A DNA stretch of 64,000 nucleotides from Woronichinia naegeliana WA131 (GCA_025370055.1 CP073041.1:6666272-6730271); one strand, 5' to 3'. Numbered from the stretch's first letter, positions 8,651 through 18,069 are shown. The notes: generated by a model not told the origin, from the letters alone. Numbers and translations are program-made.

Positions 8651-8994
8651 CAATAGAAAGGGGAGAAATTTGGTTAGCTAACCTTGATCCGACTCAGGGA
8701 TCAGAACAGGCAGGAACTCGACCCATTATTATTTTTCAAGACAGCACACTATCTAAATTTACAACGACAATTATCACCATTCCTTTAACAACTAATTTGC
8801 GAAGATCAGCTTTACCAACCTGTTTAATAATTTCCAAAGGTCAAGGTGGCTTAAATCAAGACTCTGTTGCACTTTGTCATCAAATTCGTGTCCTTAATAA
8901 AACTCGATTAATCAAAAAATTAGGCAAATTAGAATTAGAGGTAATTGCAAATTTGGAGAATATTGTCTTGTTTACTTTAGGTTATAAAATTTAG
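8647..8994 (+). CDS. mazF: MazF/PemK family endoribonuclease toxin
   Basis: The 115-residue protein carries MazF hallmarks: RGEIWLANLDPTQGSEQAGTRPIII at the N-terminus with the conserved Arg, TIITIPLTT in the middle, and QDSVALCHQIRVLNKTRL near the active-site groove. Length is normal for the family, so it is likely intact. MazF toxins cleave mRNA at short motifs when the labile antitoxin is degraded. It forms an operon with the gene ending at 8650. Confidence 0.9.
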   Translation: MTIERGEIWLANLDPTQGSEQAGTRPIIIFQDSTLSKFTTTIITIPLTTNLRRSALPTCLIISKGQGGLNQDSVALCHQIRVLNKTRLIKKLGKLELEVIANLENIVLFTLGYKI

Positions 8995-9185
8995 CTAAAC
9001 AGTTTCCACAAATACAAACATTAAAATTTCTCTAGAAACCGCGATCGCAACTTAAAAACTTAGAACGTGATCGCCTGTGTAATTAGGAATTCTAGGGATT
9101 TATTGGCTGTTAGAAAGCATTGCCAGTTTTAGGGAAGTGTCTTTTTCGTGATCATTTGAGTGAGTTCAATCACCGCTCTTAGGAG

Positions 9186-9581
9186 TTACGCCTTCAGCCA
9201 TTGAAAGGAAACCCAATTCAGCAATAGACCGATCGCCAGCAACATAGCCATTAACGCGATTTGATACCAAATAATGGGTTGCACCATTAAATCAGCAATC
9301 AAATGGGCAAGATTTAATACGGTATAGAGGATGGTGAAGCCAAAGTGAAATTTTCGATAAGACTGGGAATTTGTAAAAGAAGTCGCAATAATCGCCGCGA
9401 TCGGTGGCACAAAAAATCCAAGCATTAACCACATCACCGGAGCAATGTCTGCCATACTTTGAGCAGGGGAAACCGTTACACTCAAACCGTGAAAAAGTGG
9501 CATTAATCCCAAATCAGTATGAAATAATAGGCCTAATAAAAAGACCAGCCATAGAATAATCGTTTTATTGCGAGGAGTCAT
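9186..9581 (-). CDS. Four-helix integral membrane protein, unknown
   Basis: The start is taken at the ATG at 9581, not at 9722, because the longer form would overlap the end of the TIGR03279 gene. The resulting 131 residues form about four hydrophobic segments (for example TIILWLVFLLGLLFHTDLG, APVMWLMLGFFVPPIAAII, FTILYTVLNLAHLIADLMV, IALMAMLLAIGLLLNWVSF). I do not recognise the family. It lies 40 bases downstream of the TIGR03279 gene on the same strand and may be co-transcribed. Confidence 0.65.
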   Translation of the reverse strand: MTPRNKTIILWLVFLLGLLFHTDLGLMPLFHGLSVTVSPAQSMADIAPVMWLMLGFFVPPIAAIIATSFTNSQSYRKFHFGFTILYTVLNLAHLIADLMVQPIIWYQIALMAMLLAIGLLLNWVSFQWLKA

Positions 9582-9621
9582 GATTAATCTCGTTTCAAAA
9601 TAATGGTTATCTAACCTATGG

Positions 9622-10995
9622 TCAATTTCTGAGAAATGCTTTTTTCCTCTCCTCAGACCAATCTTCCCTGACACAATAATTGAGCAAATCCTTGACCTCT
9701 TGCACAGGAAAAATCGGTACATTTAAGGTTTGAGCCACCGTTTCAACCGTGAGATCATCTAAAAAACGTGTATCATCATGTTTCAGCATTAAAGCTGGCA
9801 GAAGAATGGCCTGACCTAGATCCCGATCTGATAATTTATCAATTAAATCCTGACCAGTTAACAAGCCAGTAACAGTTATTGCTTGACCCCAATAATCACT
9901 ATTTAAAGCAGCTAAAGTAACCTGTAAACCAGCTACCCCATTCAGTTTTTGAACTAAAGGTGCAAAAGCTCTTTCGACTGCATTGCCCACTACCCAGGTC
10001 AAATGACGTTCAGGCTTAACTTGTGCCGGTAAAACACGATCAGCCAGATTCATAAAAGCTTTGCAAAATTGACGGATTGAGCCAACGCCATTGCCAATTT
10101 GAGGATAATCTTCATAATCAGATTCTGAGGGTAATTCAACTTGAGCAATGAGAAACCATTCATCGGCCAGCCAGGCAAAGTGACTGTTAAATCGTTGTTG
10201 GAATTGCTGCTGTAAAGCTTTAACCTGTTGAATCACTTCGATCGCTTTTTCTGGGCTAACCGGCATTAATAGATCTTCCGTGGGACGAAAACGGGTTAAT
10301 CCCACAGGAACCACCGCCACAGAAATTACCGTCGGCAGATCACCTGAATGAAATTTGGCTAAATCTAATAAGGTTTTTTCTAACTGTTGACCATCATTGA
10401 TACCAGGACAAACCACCACCTGGGCATGAATTTGTAAACGTCTCTCCTTAAACCACAACAATTGTTCTAATAGTTGACCGGCACGGGGATTTTTGAGTAA
10501 CTGCGATCGCAGATCTGGATCAGTGGCATGGACGGAAACGTAGAGAGGAGAAAGACGCATTTGTTCGATGCGATTCCATTCCTTTTGCCCTAAATTGGTA
10601 AGGGTTAAATAACTCCCATAAAGAAAACTGAGGCGATAATCATCATCTTTAAAATAGAGACTTTCCCTTTTCCCCGGTGGCTGTTGATCAATAAAGCAAA
10701 AAGGACAGTGGTTATTACACTGAATTAAGCCATCAAAGAGAGCCGTTTCAAAACCCAGACCCAGATCTTCATCGTAGTCTTTTTCAATATCAAGATAATG
10801 CTTTCTCCCCTGACGATCTAGCACTTCCAATTCTAAATATTCATCGGCACAGAGAAATTGATAGTCAATCAGATCGCGGGGTTGAGTCCCATTAATCGCC
10901 ACGATCGCATCCCCAGGTTCAAAGCCTACCTCCGCCGCCAGGGATTCTGGTCGAACAGAATGGATTTTAGCCGGACGAATAGTAGATTCACTCAT
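9622..10995 (-). CDS. TIGR03279 family radical SAM protein (PDZ-DUF512)
   Basis: The ATG at 10995 gives 457 residues. A PDZ-like N-terminus (about 10-60, RPESLAAEVGFEPGDAIVAING) is followed by a radical SAM-type Cys triad CNNHCPFC (C93, C97, C100), then a DUF512-like C-terminal domain. This architecture is typical of a conserved protein of oxygenic phototrophs whose substrate is unknown. The gene looks intact, with a divergent 180-bp gap to psbZ. Confidence 0.88.
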   Translation of the reverse strand: MSESTIRPAKIHSVRPESLAAEVGFEPGDAIVAINGTQPRDLIDYQFLCADEYLELEVLDRQGRKHYLDIEKDYDEDLGLGFETALFDGLIQCNNHCPFCFIDQQPPGKRESLYFKDDDYRLSFLYGSYLTLTNLGQKEWNRIEQMRLSPLYVSVHATDPDLRSQLLKNPRAGQLLEQLLWFKERRLQIHAQVVVCPGINDGQQLEKTLLDLAKFHSGDLPTVISVAVVPVGLTRFRPTEDLLMPVSPEKAIEVIQQVKALQQQFQQRFNSHFAWLADEWFLIAQVELPSESDYEDYPQIGNGVGSIRQFCKAFMNLADRVLPAQVKPERHLTWVVGNAVERAFAPLVQKLNGVAGLQVTLAALNSDYWGQAITVTGLLTGQDLIDKLSDRDLGQAILLPALMLKHDDTRFLDDLTVETVAQTLNVPIFPVQEVKDLLNYCVREDWSEERKKAFLRN

Positions 10996-11181
10996 GGGAC
11001 AATAATGGGACAATACAATGATCGTAAATGCTTAAATTATATAGCGTTTATCCGTTCCCCTTCCCTCTGGTCGCCTTTTTTGCTAGTGTACTAAGGATAA
11101 GCCGTTAATATTCCCCCATAGCCCCGATAATTCTTTAAGAATGACTGGTGCTTAGTTCAAGGCCAATAGGAGAAATCGAAA

Positions 11182-11370
11182 ATGTCCATTATCTTTCAAC
11201 TTGCTTTAATTGCCCTCGTGCTATTTTCCTTTGTGATGGTGGTGGGTGTTCCCGTCGCCTATGCGTCTCCCCAAAACTGGTCTCAATCCAAGCCTTTACT
11301 GTACTTGGGGTCAGGTATCTGGGCCATTCTGGTAGTCTTGGTGGCTATTTTGAATTTCTTTGTTATTTAG
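11182..11370 (+). CDS. psbZ: Photosystem II reaction center protein Z
   Basis: The 62-residue protein has two transmembrane helices ([24 protein letters not shown] and [21 protein letters not shown]) joined by the conserved SPQNWSQSK loop. This is the normal PsbZ/Ycf9 size and pattern. PsbZ sits at the edge of the photosystem II core and stabilises supercomplexes. A GGAG ribosome-binding site precedes the ATG. ribH follows 82 bases later on the same strand. Confidence 0.96.
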   Translation: MSIIFQLALIALVLFSFVMVVGVPVAYASPQNWSQSKPLLYLGSGIWAILVVLVAILNFFVI

Positions 11371-11452
11371 TCTAATACACCTGATGGTGATTGGTTTTGG
11401 GGACGATACTCATGGCCAATCGCCTTATTTTTTTATTTGAGTACTTTTTGCC

Positions 11453-11953
11453 ATGACAGTCTTTGAGGGATCTTTTGCCCAGAGCGATTACCCCTATAAA
11501 TTTGCGATTATCATTGCCCGCTTTAATGACCTCGTGACCGATAAATTACTGTCCGCCTGCCAGGACTGTCTCAAACGTCATGGTGTGGACACGGAAACAA
11601 CGGGTGAGCAGGTCGATTATGTTTGGGTTCCGGGCAGCTTTGAAGTGCCGTTGGTGGCTCGTCAATTGGCTTTGACTGAACGCTATGATGCGATTATCTG
11701 TCTAGGGGCCGTGATTCGGGGCCAAACAGCCCATTTTGATTTTGTGGCGGGGGAAGCGGCTAAGGGGATTGCGGCGATCGCGATGCAGACAGGCGTGCCA
11801 ATTATTTTCGGAATTTTAACAACGGACACGATGCAGCAGGCTTTAGAACGGGCCGGTATTAAGAGTAATCATGGTTGGCACTATGCCCTGAACGCCTTGG
11901 AAATGGCCAGTTTAATGCGGCAATTGCGTCCTTCCCTAGCTCCTAAGTCGTGA
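11453..11953 (+). CDS. ribH: 6,7-dimethyl-8-ribityllumazine synthase
   Basis: The 166-residue protein matches lumazine synthase end to end: [45 protein letters not shown] with the catalytic His, and [16 protein letters not shown]. It condenses 5-amino-6-ribitylaminouracil with 3,4-dihydroxybutanone phosphate in the penultimate step of riboflavin synthesis, in the cytoplasm as an icosahedral or pentameric assembly. Length is normal and the gene appears intact. Confidence 0.97.
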   Translation: MTVFEGSFAQSDYPYKFAIIIARFNDLVTDKLLSACQDCLKRHGVDTETTGEQVDYVWVPGSFEVPLVARQLALTERYDAIICLGAVIRGQTAHFDFVAGEAAKGIAAIAMQTGVPIIFGILTTDTMQQALERAGIKSNHGWHYALNALEMASLMRQLRPSLAPKS

Positions 11954-12409
11954 TTTTATTCTTGCTGTAAATCATTAGAAATATTGAGATAACGATTGAT
12001 TCAGTGATCGCTTTTTATCTTCACCGTAAGGGGCGATCGCTCATTAATTAGGGTTTGCCGAATAAAGGCAGAACCTTTATCAGATAAGCTTTTCAGCCAT
12101 TTTGAACACGATTAGGTGCAAGCTTATGGCATTTGAAGGCGTAAAATCCATGCACTTTGCTAGAAAATTGTGGGTTAAAATCGGAAACTGATTTCTGAAG
12201 TCACCATTTTTCGCGCCTTGTGGCATCTAGGTTCGATTTGCAGACTTATTCAGCAAGCCCTAATTATCGGCGGCGATCGCTGTTCGGATTCTGTAATTTT
12301 AAATGCCCATGTATTTGAATATATGGCTCGATTAGCCTTCACCCGACTTAATTTTTGTTATCCTGAACAAATACCAGTCTTCACACTAACTTATAGGGGA
12401 CTAAAACCT
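11954..12409. other. Intergenic region with a degenerate gene tail
   Basis: No intact gene is seen. HIP1 octamers occur at about 12036 and 12273. At about 12308-12350 the DNA encodes AHVFEYMARLA, nearly the same as AHVFEWMARLA inside the following gene. This marks the eroded 3' part of a paralogue. Confidence 0.55.
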
Positions 12410-12820
12410 ATGTCAGAAGAGAGATTAGACCGTATTGAAGCCCTGCTCGAAAGGGTTGGCCAACTTGCTGAATCCAACACTCAAGCCATTCAAGCCCTGG
12501 GTAATAAGATTGATCAACTGGCAGAGTCCAACACCAAGAACATCGAAGCGTTGAATAACAAGCTTGATAAGCGCATCGAGTCTAACGCTAAAAGTATTGA
12601 AGCATTGACCCACAGTATGGCGGAGGAACGGGAACAACGCCGACAAGATCGGGAAATTTTACGCCGTGATCGCGCCCATGTATTTGAATGGATGGCTAGA
12701 TTAGCTGCTGCCCAAGCCGATTTCTATGAAAGTCAAGCGGATTATCATAACCATTTAGATCGCCTAGAAAATCGTTTAATAGATATTCTGGATCGCTTAA
12801 CACCTAAAAATGAAGATTGA
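12410..12820 (+). CDS. Coiled-coil protein with SNARE-like heptads
   Basis: The ATG at 12410 is preferred over the upstream frame opening at 12218, whose extra residues derive from a paralogue remnant. The 136-residue product is almost entirely helical. Three short imperfect repeats (LAESNTQAIQALGNKIDQ, LAESNTKNIEALNNKLDK, RIESNAKSIEALTHSMAE) precede a charged linker and a conserved tail (VFEWMARLAAAQADFYESQADYHNHLDRLENRLIDIL). It belongs to a cyanobacterial paralogous family with no assigned function. A broken relative lies at 24559-24846. Confidence 0.65.
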   Translation: MSEERLDRIEALLERVGQLAESNTQAIQALGNKIDQLAESNTKNIEALNNKLDKRIESNAKSIEALTHSMAEEREQRRQDREILRRDRAHVFEWMARLAAAQADFYESQADYHNHLDRLENRLIDILDRLTPKNED

Positions 12821-12874
12821 TTTTTAAGCTAATTTTTTTACTAATTGTATAATGTCTAAATATGACAATTACTT

Positions 12875-13453
12875 TTACCTTAAGGAGTCAAGAAACTCTC
12901 TTAACTTCTTGAAAGAGGAGCAGCTTCGAGAACAACGATCCAAATCCAGTATTTCGGCTAATTTAACGTTGCCATTAGTACTATAACGAGGTTTACGATT
13001 TTCTCCTTTGGATAACTCAATTAATTTTTCTTTTGGTTTAGCAATTAACTGAGGATTAGGATGAGCTTTTACTTTTTGACCTCCGACACTTTTAATAACA
13101 TTAGAATCAGACCAAAACCAAGCTTCTAATTCTTCGATGGGAATACAAATATGTTTTTCAACTTTGTCAAACTTCGTAATACACTTTTCGAGATTTGTTC
13201 GTAATTTAGTTTCGTCGTTGAGAGAACCATCGGCAGGATTACGGTCTAAATCGTGGACGATAATAAAAGCATTACATCCTTCATTTGATAAAGCTACCAT
13301 TTTGGCGGACAATTTGCGCCTCAAATGATGACAACCATTGGAAGCCCATTGTTTAGTTTGCGTTTTTTCTCCTAATACACGATGAACGATAATACGAACT
13401 GCCTCACAGTCCGTATTGTCTTCAGCAATCAAGGCAATTCGGATATTACTCAT
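12875..13453 (-). CDS. DUF4276 family protein (TOPRIM-like nuclease candidate)
   Basis: The start at 13453 overlaps the ATPase stop by 8 bases, so the two are translationally coupled. The 192-residue protein opens with IRIALIAEDNTDCEAVRIIV (TOPRIM-type acidic residue) and has HDLDRNP (DxD-type motif) and PIEELEAWFWSD, the DUF4276 signature. DUF4276 proteins are usually encoded beside AAA/ABC-type ATPases. In OLD and PARIS systems a comparable ATPase-TOPRIM pairing acts in anti-phage defence. That function here is inference from architecture only. Confidence 0.75.
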   Translation of the reverse strand: MSNIRIALIAEDNTDCEAVRIIVHRVLGEKTQTKQWASNGCHHLRRKLSAKMVALSNEGCNAFIIVHDLDRNPADGSLNDETKLRTNLEKCITKFDKVEKHICIPIEELEAWFWSDSNVIKSVGGQKVKAHPNPQLIAKPKEKLIELSKGENRKPRYSTNGNVKLAEILDLDRCSRSCSSFKKLREFLDSLR

Positions 13454-14660
13454 CAAGAATACCACTATAAATCCAGTCGCCTAAATCGCCTTCTTCATTG
13501 AGATATTCAACGACATTTTCAATTTCATTTGTAGCAAGTTTTCTTACAAAAGTTTGTCCATTTTTACGGTAAACTAAATTGATTTTGTCGGGTTGAGTCC
13601 AGGAAACGACCTGGGGAGAATGGGTAGATAAAATTAAATTTTGTCCATGGGTATAGGATTCAATCTCATTCAGTAACTTCTCTAACATTCCTGGATGAAT
13701 TTGAGTTTCAGGTTCCTCAATCAGAAGAGTTGTTATTGGTTTTAAATTAATAAGGTCTAAAATAATGGATAAAATTCTTAGTGTTCCCTCAGAAAGCAAG
13801 CCAATATTGACTCCATCAAAAAGTATCTCAATGTAAGACATCTCATTTTCTAGCGGTCTTTCTTTTTTTGTTATGCTATTACCAAGACCTAGCCTTTGAC
13901 AAACTCTTTCAAGCTCTTCTTGTTTATCATTTTCCATGAGTGTTAGTATCTCCCTGGCAAGTAAATCGGGCAATTCTTCTGGAAAGCGACCTCCTCCCCG
14001 ATTTGGACGAATTAAAGTACAGGGTAAACGTTGAGATCGACGCAGAAACAAAGCATACTCACCGCAAAAAAGAATCTCGGTCAGAATGTCGTATATCCAT
14101 TTAACTTCATCAGGCATTCCTGATTGTGAAGACAAAAAATCAAGTAAACTCGTCTGTCTGCGAAAAAAAACTGCAAAATCATTAAATCGTGACTGATTTG
14201 AACCTTTAATTTTCTCTATATTACTATCTTGAATTTTCCAGATAAACTCTCTTTTCTCGTCGAGATACTGACAATATTCATGAAATAAATACCGATGCTC
14301 CTCTAAAAAATAGATTGAATCATCCTCATCGGCAGTAGGTTTTTCAAAAAATTCGTATTTATATTCAATTCTGCGATTAGTTGGAGTCAAGACTTCGAGC
14401 TTTAATATTTTAGGAATATTATCTGGAATACTATCATCAATATTACGTTTAAGGAGATAAAAACTGTGAGGATCGTAAGCTTTATTTCTACCTACTGCCC
14501 TGTATGCAATAGCCCTAAATCCTTCAAGAATAGCTGATTTTCCCGCTCCATTACGACCCACTAAAACCGCAACGCCATCGTTCAATGTAATTGTTACTGG
14601 CCCACCTAAAACAGGCCAACCATCCAGCGTAAAGGATAAAAGACGGGGTAAGTCAGACAT
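13446..14660 (-). CDS. OLD/RecF-like AAA ATPase
   Basis: The 404-residue protein has an N-terminal Walker A VLVGRNGAGKSAIL (about residues 31-44). A C-terminal half carries an ABC-type signature (LLSEGTLRILSIILDL), Walker B TTLLIEEPETQIHPGMLEKLL and the switch His in LILSTHSPQVVSW. This is the AAA_15/AAA_21 arrangement of SMC-like ATPases that work with nuclease partners. The first of two coupled genes, it has its own promoter region at 14661-14730. No truncation is seen. Confidence 0.85.
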   Translation of the reverse strand: MSDLPRLLSFTLDGWPVLGGPVTITLNDGVAVLVGRNGAGKSAILEGFRAIAYRAVGRNKAYDPHSFYLLKRNIDDSIPDNIPKILKLEVLTPTNRRIEYKYEFFEKPTADEDDSIYFLEEHRYLFHEYCQYLDEKREFIWKIQDSNIEKIKGSNQSRFNDFAVFFRRQTSLLDFLSSQSGMPDEVKWIYDILTEILFCGEYALFLRRSQRLPCTLIRPNRGGGRFPEELPDLLAREILTLMENDKQEELERVCQRLGLGNSITKKERPLENEMSYIEILFDGVNIGLLSEGTLRILSIILDLINLKPITTLLIEEPETQIHPGMLEKLLNEIESYTHGQNLILSTHSPQVVSWTQPDKINLVYRKNGQTFVRKLATNEIENVVEYLNEEGDLGDWIYSGILDE

Positions 14661-14733
14661 ATTATTGATTACGATACCGACTAATTTCGTTAATTGTAGC
14701 CTATGACAGCTTTGGTTTTTGGATTGCTAAATA

Positions 14734-14753
14734 AAAAAAGGGGCTGAAGCCCC
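14734..14753 (-). terminator. Orphan terminator hairpin (minus strand)
   Basis: GGGGCTGAAGCCCC folds into a short strong stem. On the minus strand it is followed by seven T residues (the A-run at 14733-14739). No minus-strand gene ends immediately to its right; an ISKra4-type element begins at 14762. It may be the leftover terminator of a gene replaced by the IS. Confidence 0.6.
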
Positions 14754-14761
14754 AGTTTAAA

Positions 14762-16031
14762 GGGAGCATCTCACTTATGCAATAAGTATTAATACTTATG
14801 GGCAGAAAAATAAGACTTTGAACTTTATCGAACTTTATCAAAAAAAGAAATGAGAGTATAATAGTCGAGACCCACTTTCCAAAATCTATCCCAATTGAGG
14901 AACAATCTCATGTTATCAGTGTTATCAGAAAATGAAAAAAGGATTCAAGAGTTATGTCAAGAGTTGGGAGAATGTCTCTATCAACAATCTCAAGTTAAAA
15001 CATTTAATAATTTGGGCGAAATAGAGGAGACTGTCAGAGACTTAATGATTCAGTATGTCAACCCAGAAATAGGTATTTTTTTGTCAAAACAAGTACCGAG
15101 GAAACCACAGGTCGGATACGAACAGTAAAAAGTATTTTGGGGGAATTGCCCATTACAGAAAAACAAGCGAAGAAATTAGAACTAAAGCCTCGAACTCAGA
15201 TGAGTCCAATGTTAGAGAAGAACTGTTTGCTACTGAGTGGCGATGAGTCTTATGAAAAAGCAGCTAAGAAAATCCAATCATTGACGGGAATTGCTGTTTC
15301 TCACAGTACGCAACAACGCCTTGTACATCGCTATCATTTTGAAGAATTACCCTCTAACACAGAAGTCGAAGAAATTAGCATAGATGGTGGGAAGGTACGA
15401 CTCAGAACTCCCAAGGGAGAACCCTTAATTTGGCGTGATTATAAAGGAGTCAGTTTTCATCAATTGGGGGTAGCTGCCTTTTTTCAAGATAACTCGGCTT
15501 TATTAGATTTGGTTAATTCTCAAATTTTGGCTAAGCCTTTAATTTGTTTGGGAGATGGACATGATGGTATCTGGAACTTATTTCGTGAGATAGGACAGAA
15601 ACATGAGCGAATTGAAATTTTGGACTGGTATCACTTAATTGAAAACCTCTATAAAGTTGGGGGGTCATTCCAGCGAATTGAGGAGGTCAAGTCTTTTCTT
15701 TGGACGGGTGAAGTGGATGCCGCTATCTCCTGTTTTGAGGAATGGTCAGAGCCTCAAGCTGAGAATTTTATCATTTATTTAAACAAGCATAAACATCGGA
15801 TTGTCAATTATGGTTATTTGCAGGCAGAGGGCATTTCTATTGGCTCTGGCTCTGTCGAATCTCAAGTTAAACAAATTGGTCATCGTCTTAAAATTACTGG
15901 TGCGAGTTGGAATTCTGACAATGTACCACAAGTCCTTCGTCATCGCTGTTCCTATTTAAATGATTACCTTTTTTGACTCTTTCATTTACCTCGTTAAGTA
16001 TTTCTACTTATTGCAAAGGTGAGATGCTCCC
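14762..16031 (+). mobile_element. ISKra4-family (ISMich2-like) element with frameshifted transposase
   Basis: Inverted ends GGGAGCATCTCAC at 14762 and GTGAGATGCTCCC ending at 16031 bound 1270 bp. No target duplication is visible: the left flank is host DNA and the right flank is a different ISKra4 fragment, so one side was lost or rearranged. The terminal repeats differ from those of the other ISKra4 copies in the window. Confidence 0.85.
14910..15976 (+). CDS. ISKra4-type transposase, probable -1 programmed frameshift
   Basis: ORF A (14910-15128) continues into ORF B (open from about 15083, stop 15976) by a -1 shift at the canonical heptamer T TTT TTG (15077-15083), which restores GIFFVKTSTEETTGRIRTVKSILGELP. 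ORF B has the catalytic pattern ISIDGGKVRLR, CLGDGHDGIWNL, LDWYHLIENLYK and GSGSVESQVKQIGHRLK. The fused product would be about 355 residues. Programmed frameshifting has been proposed for part of the ISKra4 family (from memory), so this copy may be functional instead of broken. Confidence 0.75.
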
Positions 16032-16316
16032 GCTCTCCCTTACTCTTCCAGATTTCTTCACCGATTTTTAAGGGTGAACCATCTGTATCTAAATATTTCA
16101 AGGCTTCTTTGCTGGCGATGCAACCTACTTCGTTTAAGCCTTTTTGAATATTTATTTCTGTATCCAACATTGAACGACTGAGTTCTAATGTTAGTTCTAT
16201 TTTTATCTTTGAACCCTCTACATTAATTAGTTTTGCTGTCATCATTGTTTCCTCTTTGTCACTTTTCATCTCATGTTAACACTTTTCTTTTCCTTCATCA
16301 ACTAAAGGTCACACCC
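16032..16316 (-). mobile_element. ISKra4 fragment, copy 2 (5' end only)
   Basis: It encodes the first 79 or so residues of the 435-aa transposase (MKSDKEETMMTAKLINVEG) and the terminal repeat ending at 16316. It is cut at GGGAGAGC by the ISMich2-like element. Right flank GTTTAAAC is ISAs1 sequence, so it originally inserted in ISAs1 copy 2. Confidence 0.85.
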
Positions 16317-16379
16317 GTTTAAACCAATCCCTAACTTGTTTATTAAGTTTGCCCTGATTTCCTTTGAGAGCCAATACAT

Positions 16380-18069
16380 AGGGCTTGCTGAAAAAAGCTG
16401 AAACCTTTACGGAGAAAAATAGTAGGCGAATTAAGAACCGCTAGAATGCACGAAAATAGGGTAGAATGCCTCAAAACCATTGCATTAAGAAGAGAGAAAG
16501 CAGATGTACCGAAAGCAACAGTACTCAATTGAAACACCAGAAAACTTGAAAAATCTGTTCGGCGGGCAGTTAGACGAAGAAAATCGTTGGATAGAAATGT
16601 CAAAAATGATTCTTTGGGAAGAATATGAGGAAGAATATGCAAAAAACTTCACAGAAAAAAAAGGAGCCCCAGCCAAATCATTTAGAATGGCATTAGGAGC
16701 ATTAATTATCAAAGAAATTTCAGGAAAAAGTGACAGAGAAACAGTAGAACAAATAAAAGAGAACCCTTATTTACAGTACTTTATAGGAATGGAAAGCTAT
16801 AGTAGCAAAGAAGCATTTAATGCGTCAATGATGGTTCATTTTCGTAAAAAAATAGGAATGGAATTAATAAATAAAATTAATAAAGAAATAGAAAAAAAAG
16901 CGACGGGTGTAGCGTCAGAAAAAAAAGAAAATGAAGGAAAGTTATTGTTAGATGCGACTTGTACACCAGCAGATATAAAATATCCAACGGATATAGGAAT
17001 ATTGAATGATGCCAGAGAAAAAACAGAAAAAATAATAGATAAGCTGTATGAAGAAATAAAAGAGAAAAGGAAAGAAAAGCCGAGGACTTATAGGGAAGTG
17101 GCAAGAAAAGAGTACTTAGCCATAGCAAAAAAACGTCGTGTGTCAAAAAAAGAAAGAAGAAAAGGAACAAAAAAACAACTAGGATATATAAAAAGAAACT
17201 TGTCTGATATAGAAAAAATGATAGAAGAGGGAGCAAAGTTAGAAAAACTAACGAAAAAAGAGCAAGAAGAGCTTGTAACGATAGGAAAAGTGTATGAGCA
17301 ACAGTTAGAAATGTATGAAAAAAAGACAAATAAAGTAGAAAACAGAATTGTGAGTGTAAGCCAACCTCACGTGCGTCCAATAGTGCGTGGAAAAGCGGGA
17401 AAAGCAGTAGAGTTTGGAGCTAAAATATCGGCAAGTAATGTGAATGGCTTTGTCTTCTTAGACAAATTAAGTTGGGATAATTACAACGAATCGGGAGATT
17501 TACAAGCGCGAATAGAAGAATATAAAAGGGAAACAGGATGTTATCCGGAATCGGTTCATGTGGATAAAATCTATCGAACAAAAGCGAATCGAGCTTATTG
17601 TAAAGAAAGGGATATAAGAATGAGTGGTCCCCGATTGGGAAGACCGCCGAAAGAGGTGAGCAAAGAAAAAAAGAAAGAGGCACGCTCAGATGAAAGAGTG
17701 CGTAATGCCATTGAGGGTAAATTCGGACAGGGAAAGAGGAAATTTAGTCTTGGTCGAGTGATGGCCAAACTACCTGAGACCTCGGAAACGGTAATTGCGA
17801 TGAACTTTTTGGTAATGAATCTTTCTACTCTACTTCAGAAGACAAAAAGTAAAAAGTTGTAGAGTCGTTTTTCTTGTGAAAAATGGTGTTAATTTTCCTC
17901 TCTTTTGTGAGGAGTGATTTGTGTTGACCTTTTTAGACAGAAAGGAACAATAGATTAAACAAAATCTGTATTTTGATTTGTTTCCATAAGGATAAGTTAT
18001 CTATGCTTTTTCAGTCCATACTTCCCTAACCCACATTTCTTTCGTTTTTTGACTTTTTCAGCAAGCCCT
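16380..18069 (+). mobile_element. IS5-family element copy 1 (1690 bp)
   Basis: Termini are AGGGCTTGCTGAAAAA and its complement. The flanks read TACATA on both sides (a 4-bp ACAT duplication, or TACATA if terminal bases are counted outside), and the empty site is seen at about 5012. It lies within ISAs1 copy 2. Confidence 0.92.
16504..17862 (+). CDS. IS5-family transposase, intact
   Basis: The 452-residue protein has an InsH-like N-terminal domain (FRMALGALIIKEISGKSDRE), catalytic Asp in LLLDATCTPADIKYP, a long Lys/Glu-rich helical insertion (about 180-280), a second Asp in VHVDKIYRTKANR and the Glu in RNAIEGKFGQGKRKF. It is AT-rich with lysine-heavy coding unlike the host genes, consistent with recent acquisition. 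Near-identical genes occur at 31376-32734, 35645-37003 and 62816 onward. Confidence 0.9.
   Translation: MYRKQQYSIETPENLKNLFGGQLDEENRWIEMSKMILWEEYEEEYAKNFTEKKGAPAKSFRMALGALIIKEISGKSDRETVEQIKENPYLQYFIGMESYSSKEAFNASMMVHFRKKIGMELINKINKEIEKKATGVASEKKENEGKLLLDATCTPADIKYPTDIGILNDAREKTEKIIDKLYEEIKEKRKEKPRTYREVARKEYLAIAKKRRVSKKERRKGTKKQLGYIKRNLSDIEKMIEEGAKLEKLTKKEQEELVTIGKVYEQQLEMYEKKTNKVENRIVSVSQPHVRPIVRGKAGKAVEFGAKISASNVNGFVFLDKLSWDNYNESGDLQARIEEYKRETGCYPESVHVDKIYRTKANRAYCKERDIRMSGPRLGRPPKEVSKEKKKEARSDERVRNAIEGKFGQGKRKFSLGRVMAKLPETSETVIAMNFLVMNLSTLLQKTKSKKL

Noticed and set aside
9582-9722. N-terminal extension of the 9186 membrane protein
   Set aside because: It overlaps the TIGR03279 coding end and encodes a basic non-conserved stretch; the ATG at 9581 is better.
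12218-12409. Upstream extension of the coiled-coil gene
   Set aside because: The extra residues come from a decayed paralogue tail; the ATG at 12410 matches the family start.
16877-17380. Long opposite-strand ORF rich in Leu/Phe (167 aa), repeated in all IS5 copies
   Set aside because: It is the complement of the Lys/Glu-rich IS5 transposase; AAA/GAA codons read as TTT/TTC. No ribosome-binding site or membrane topology logic.
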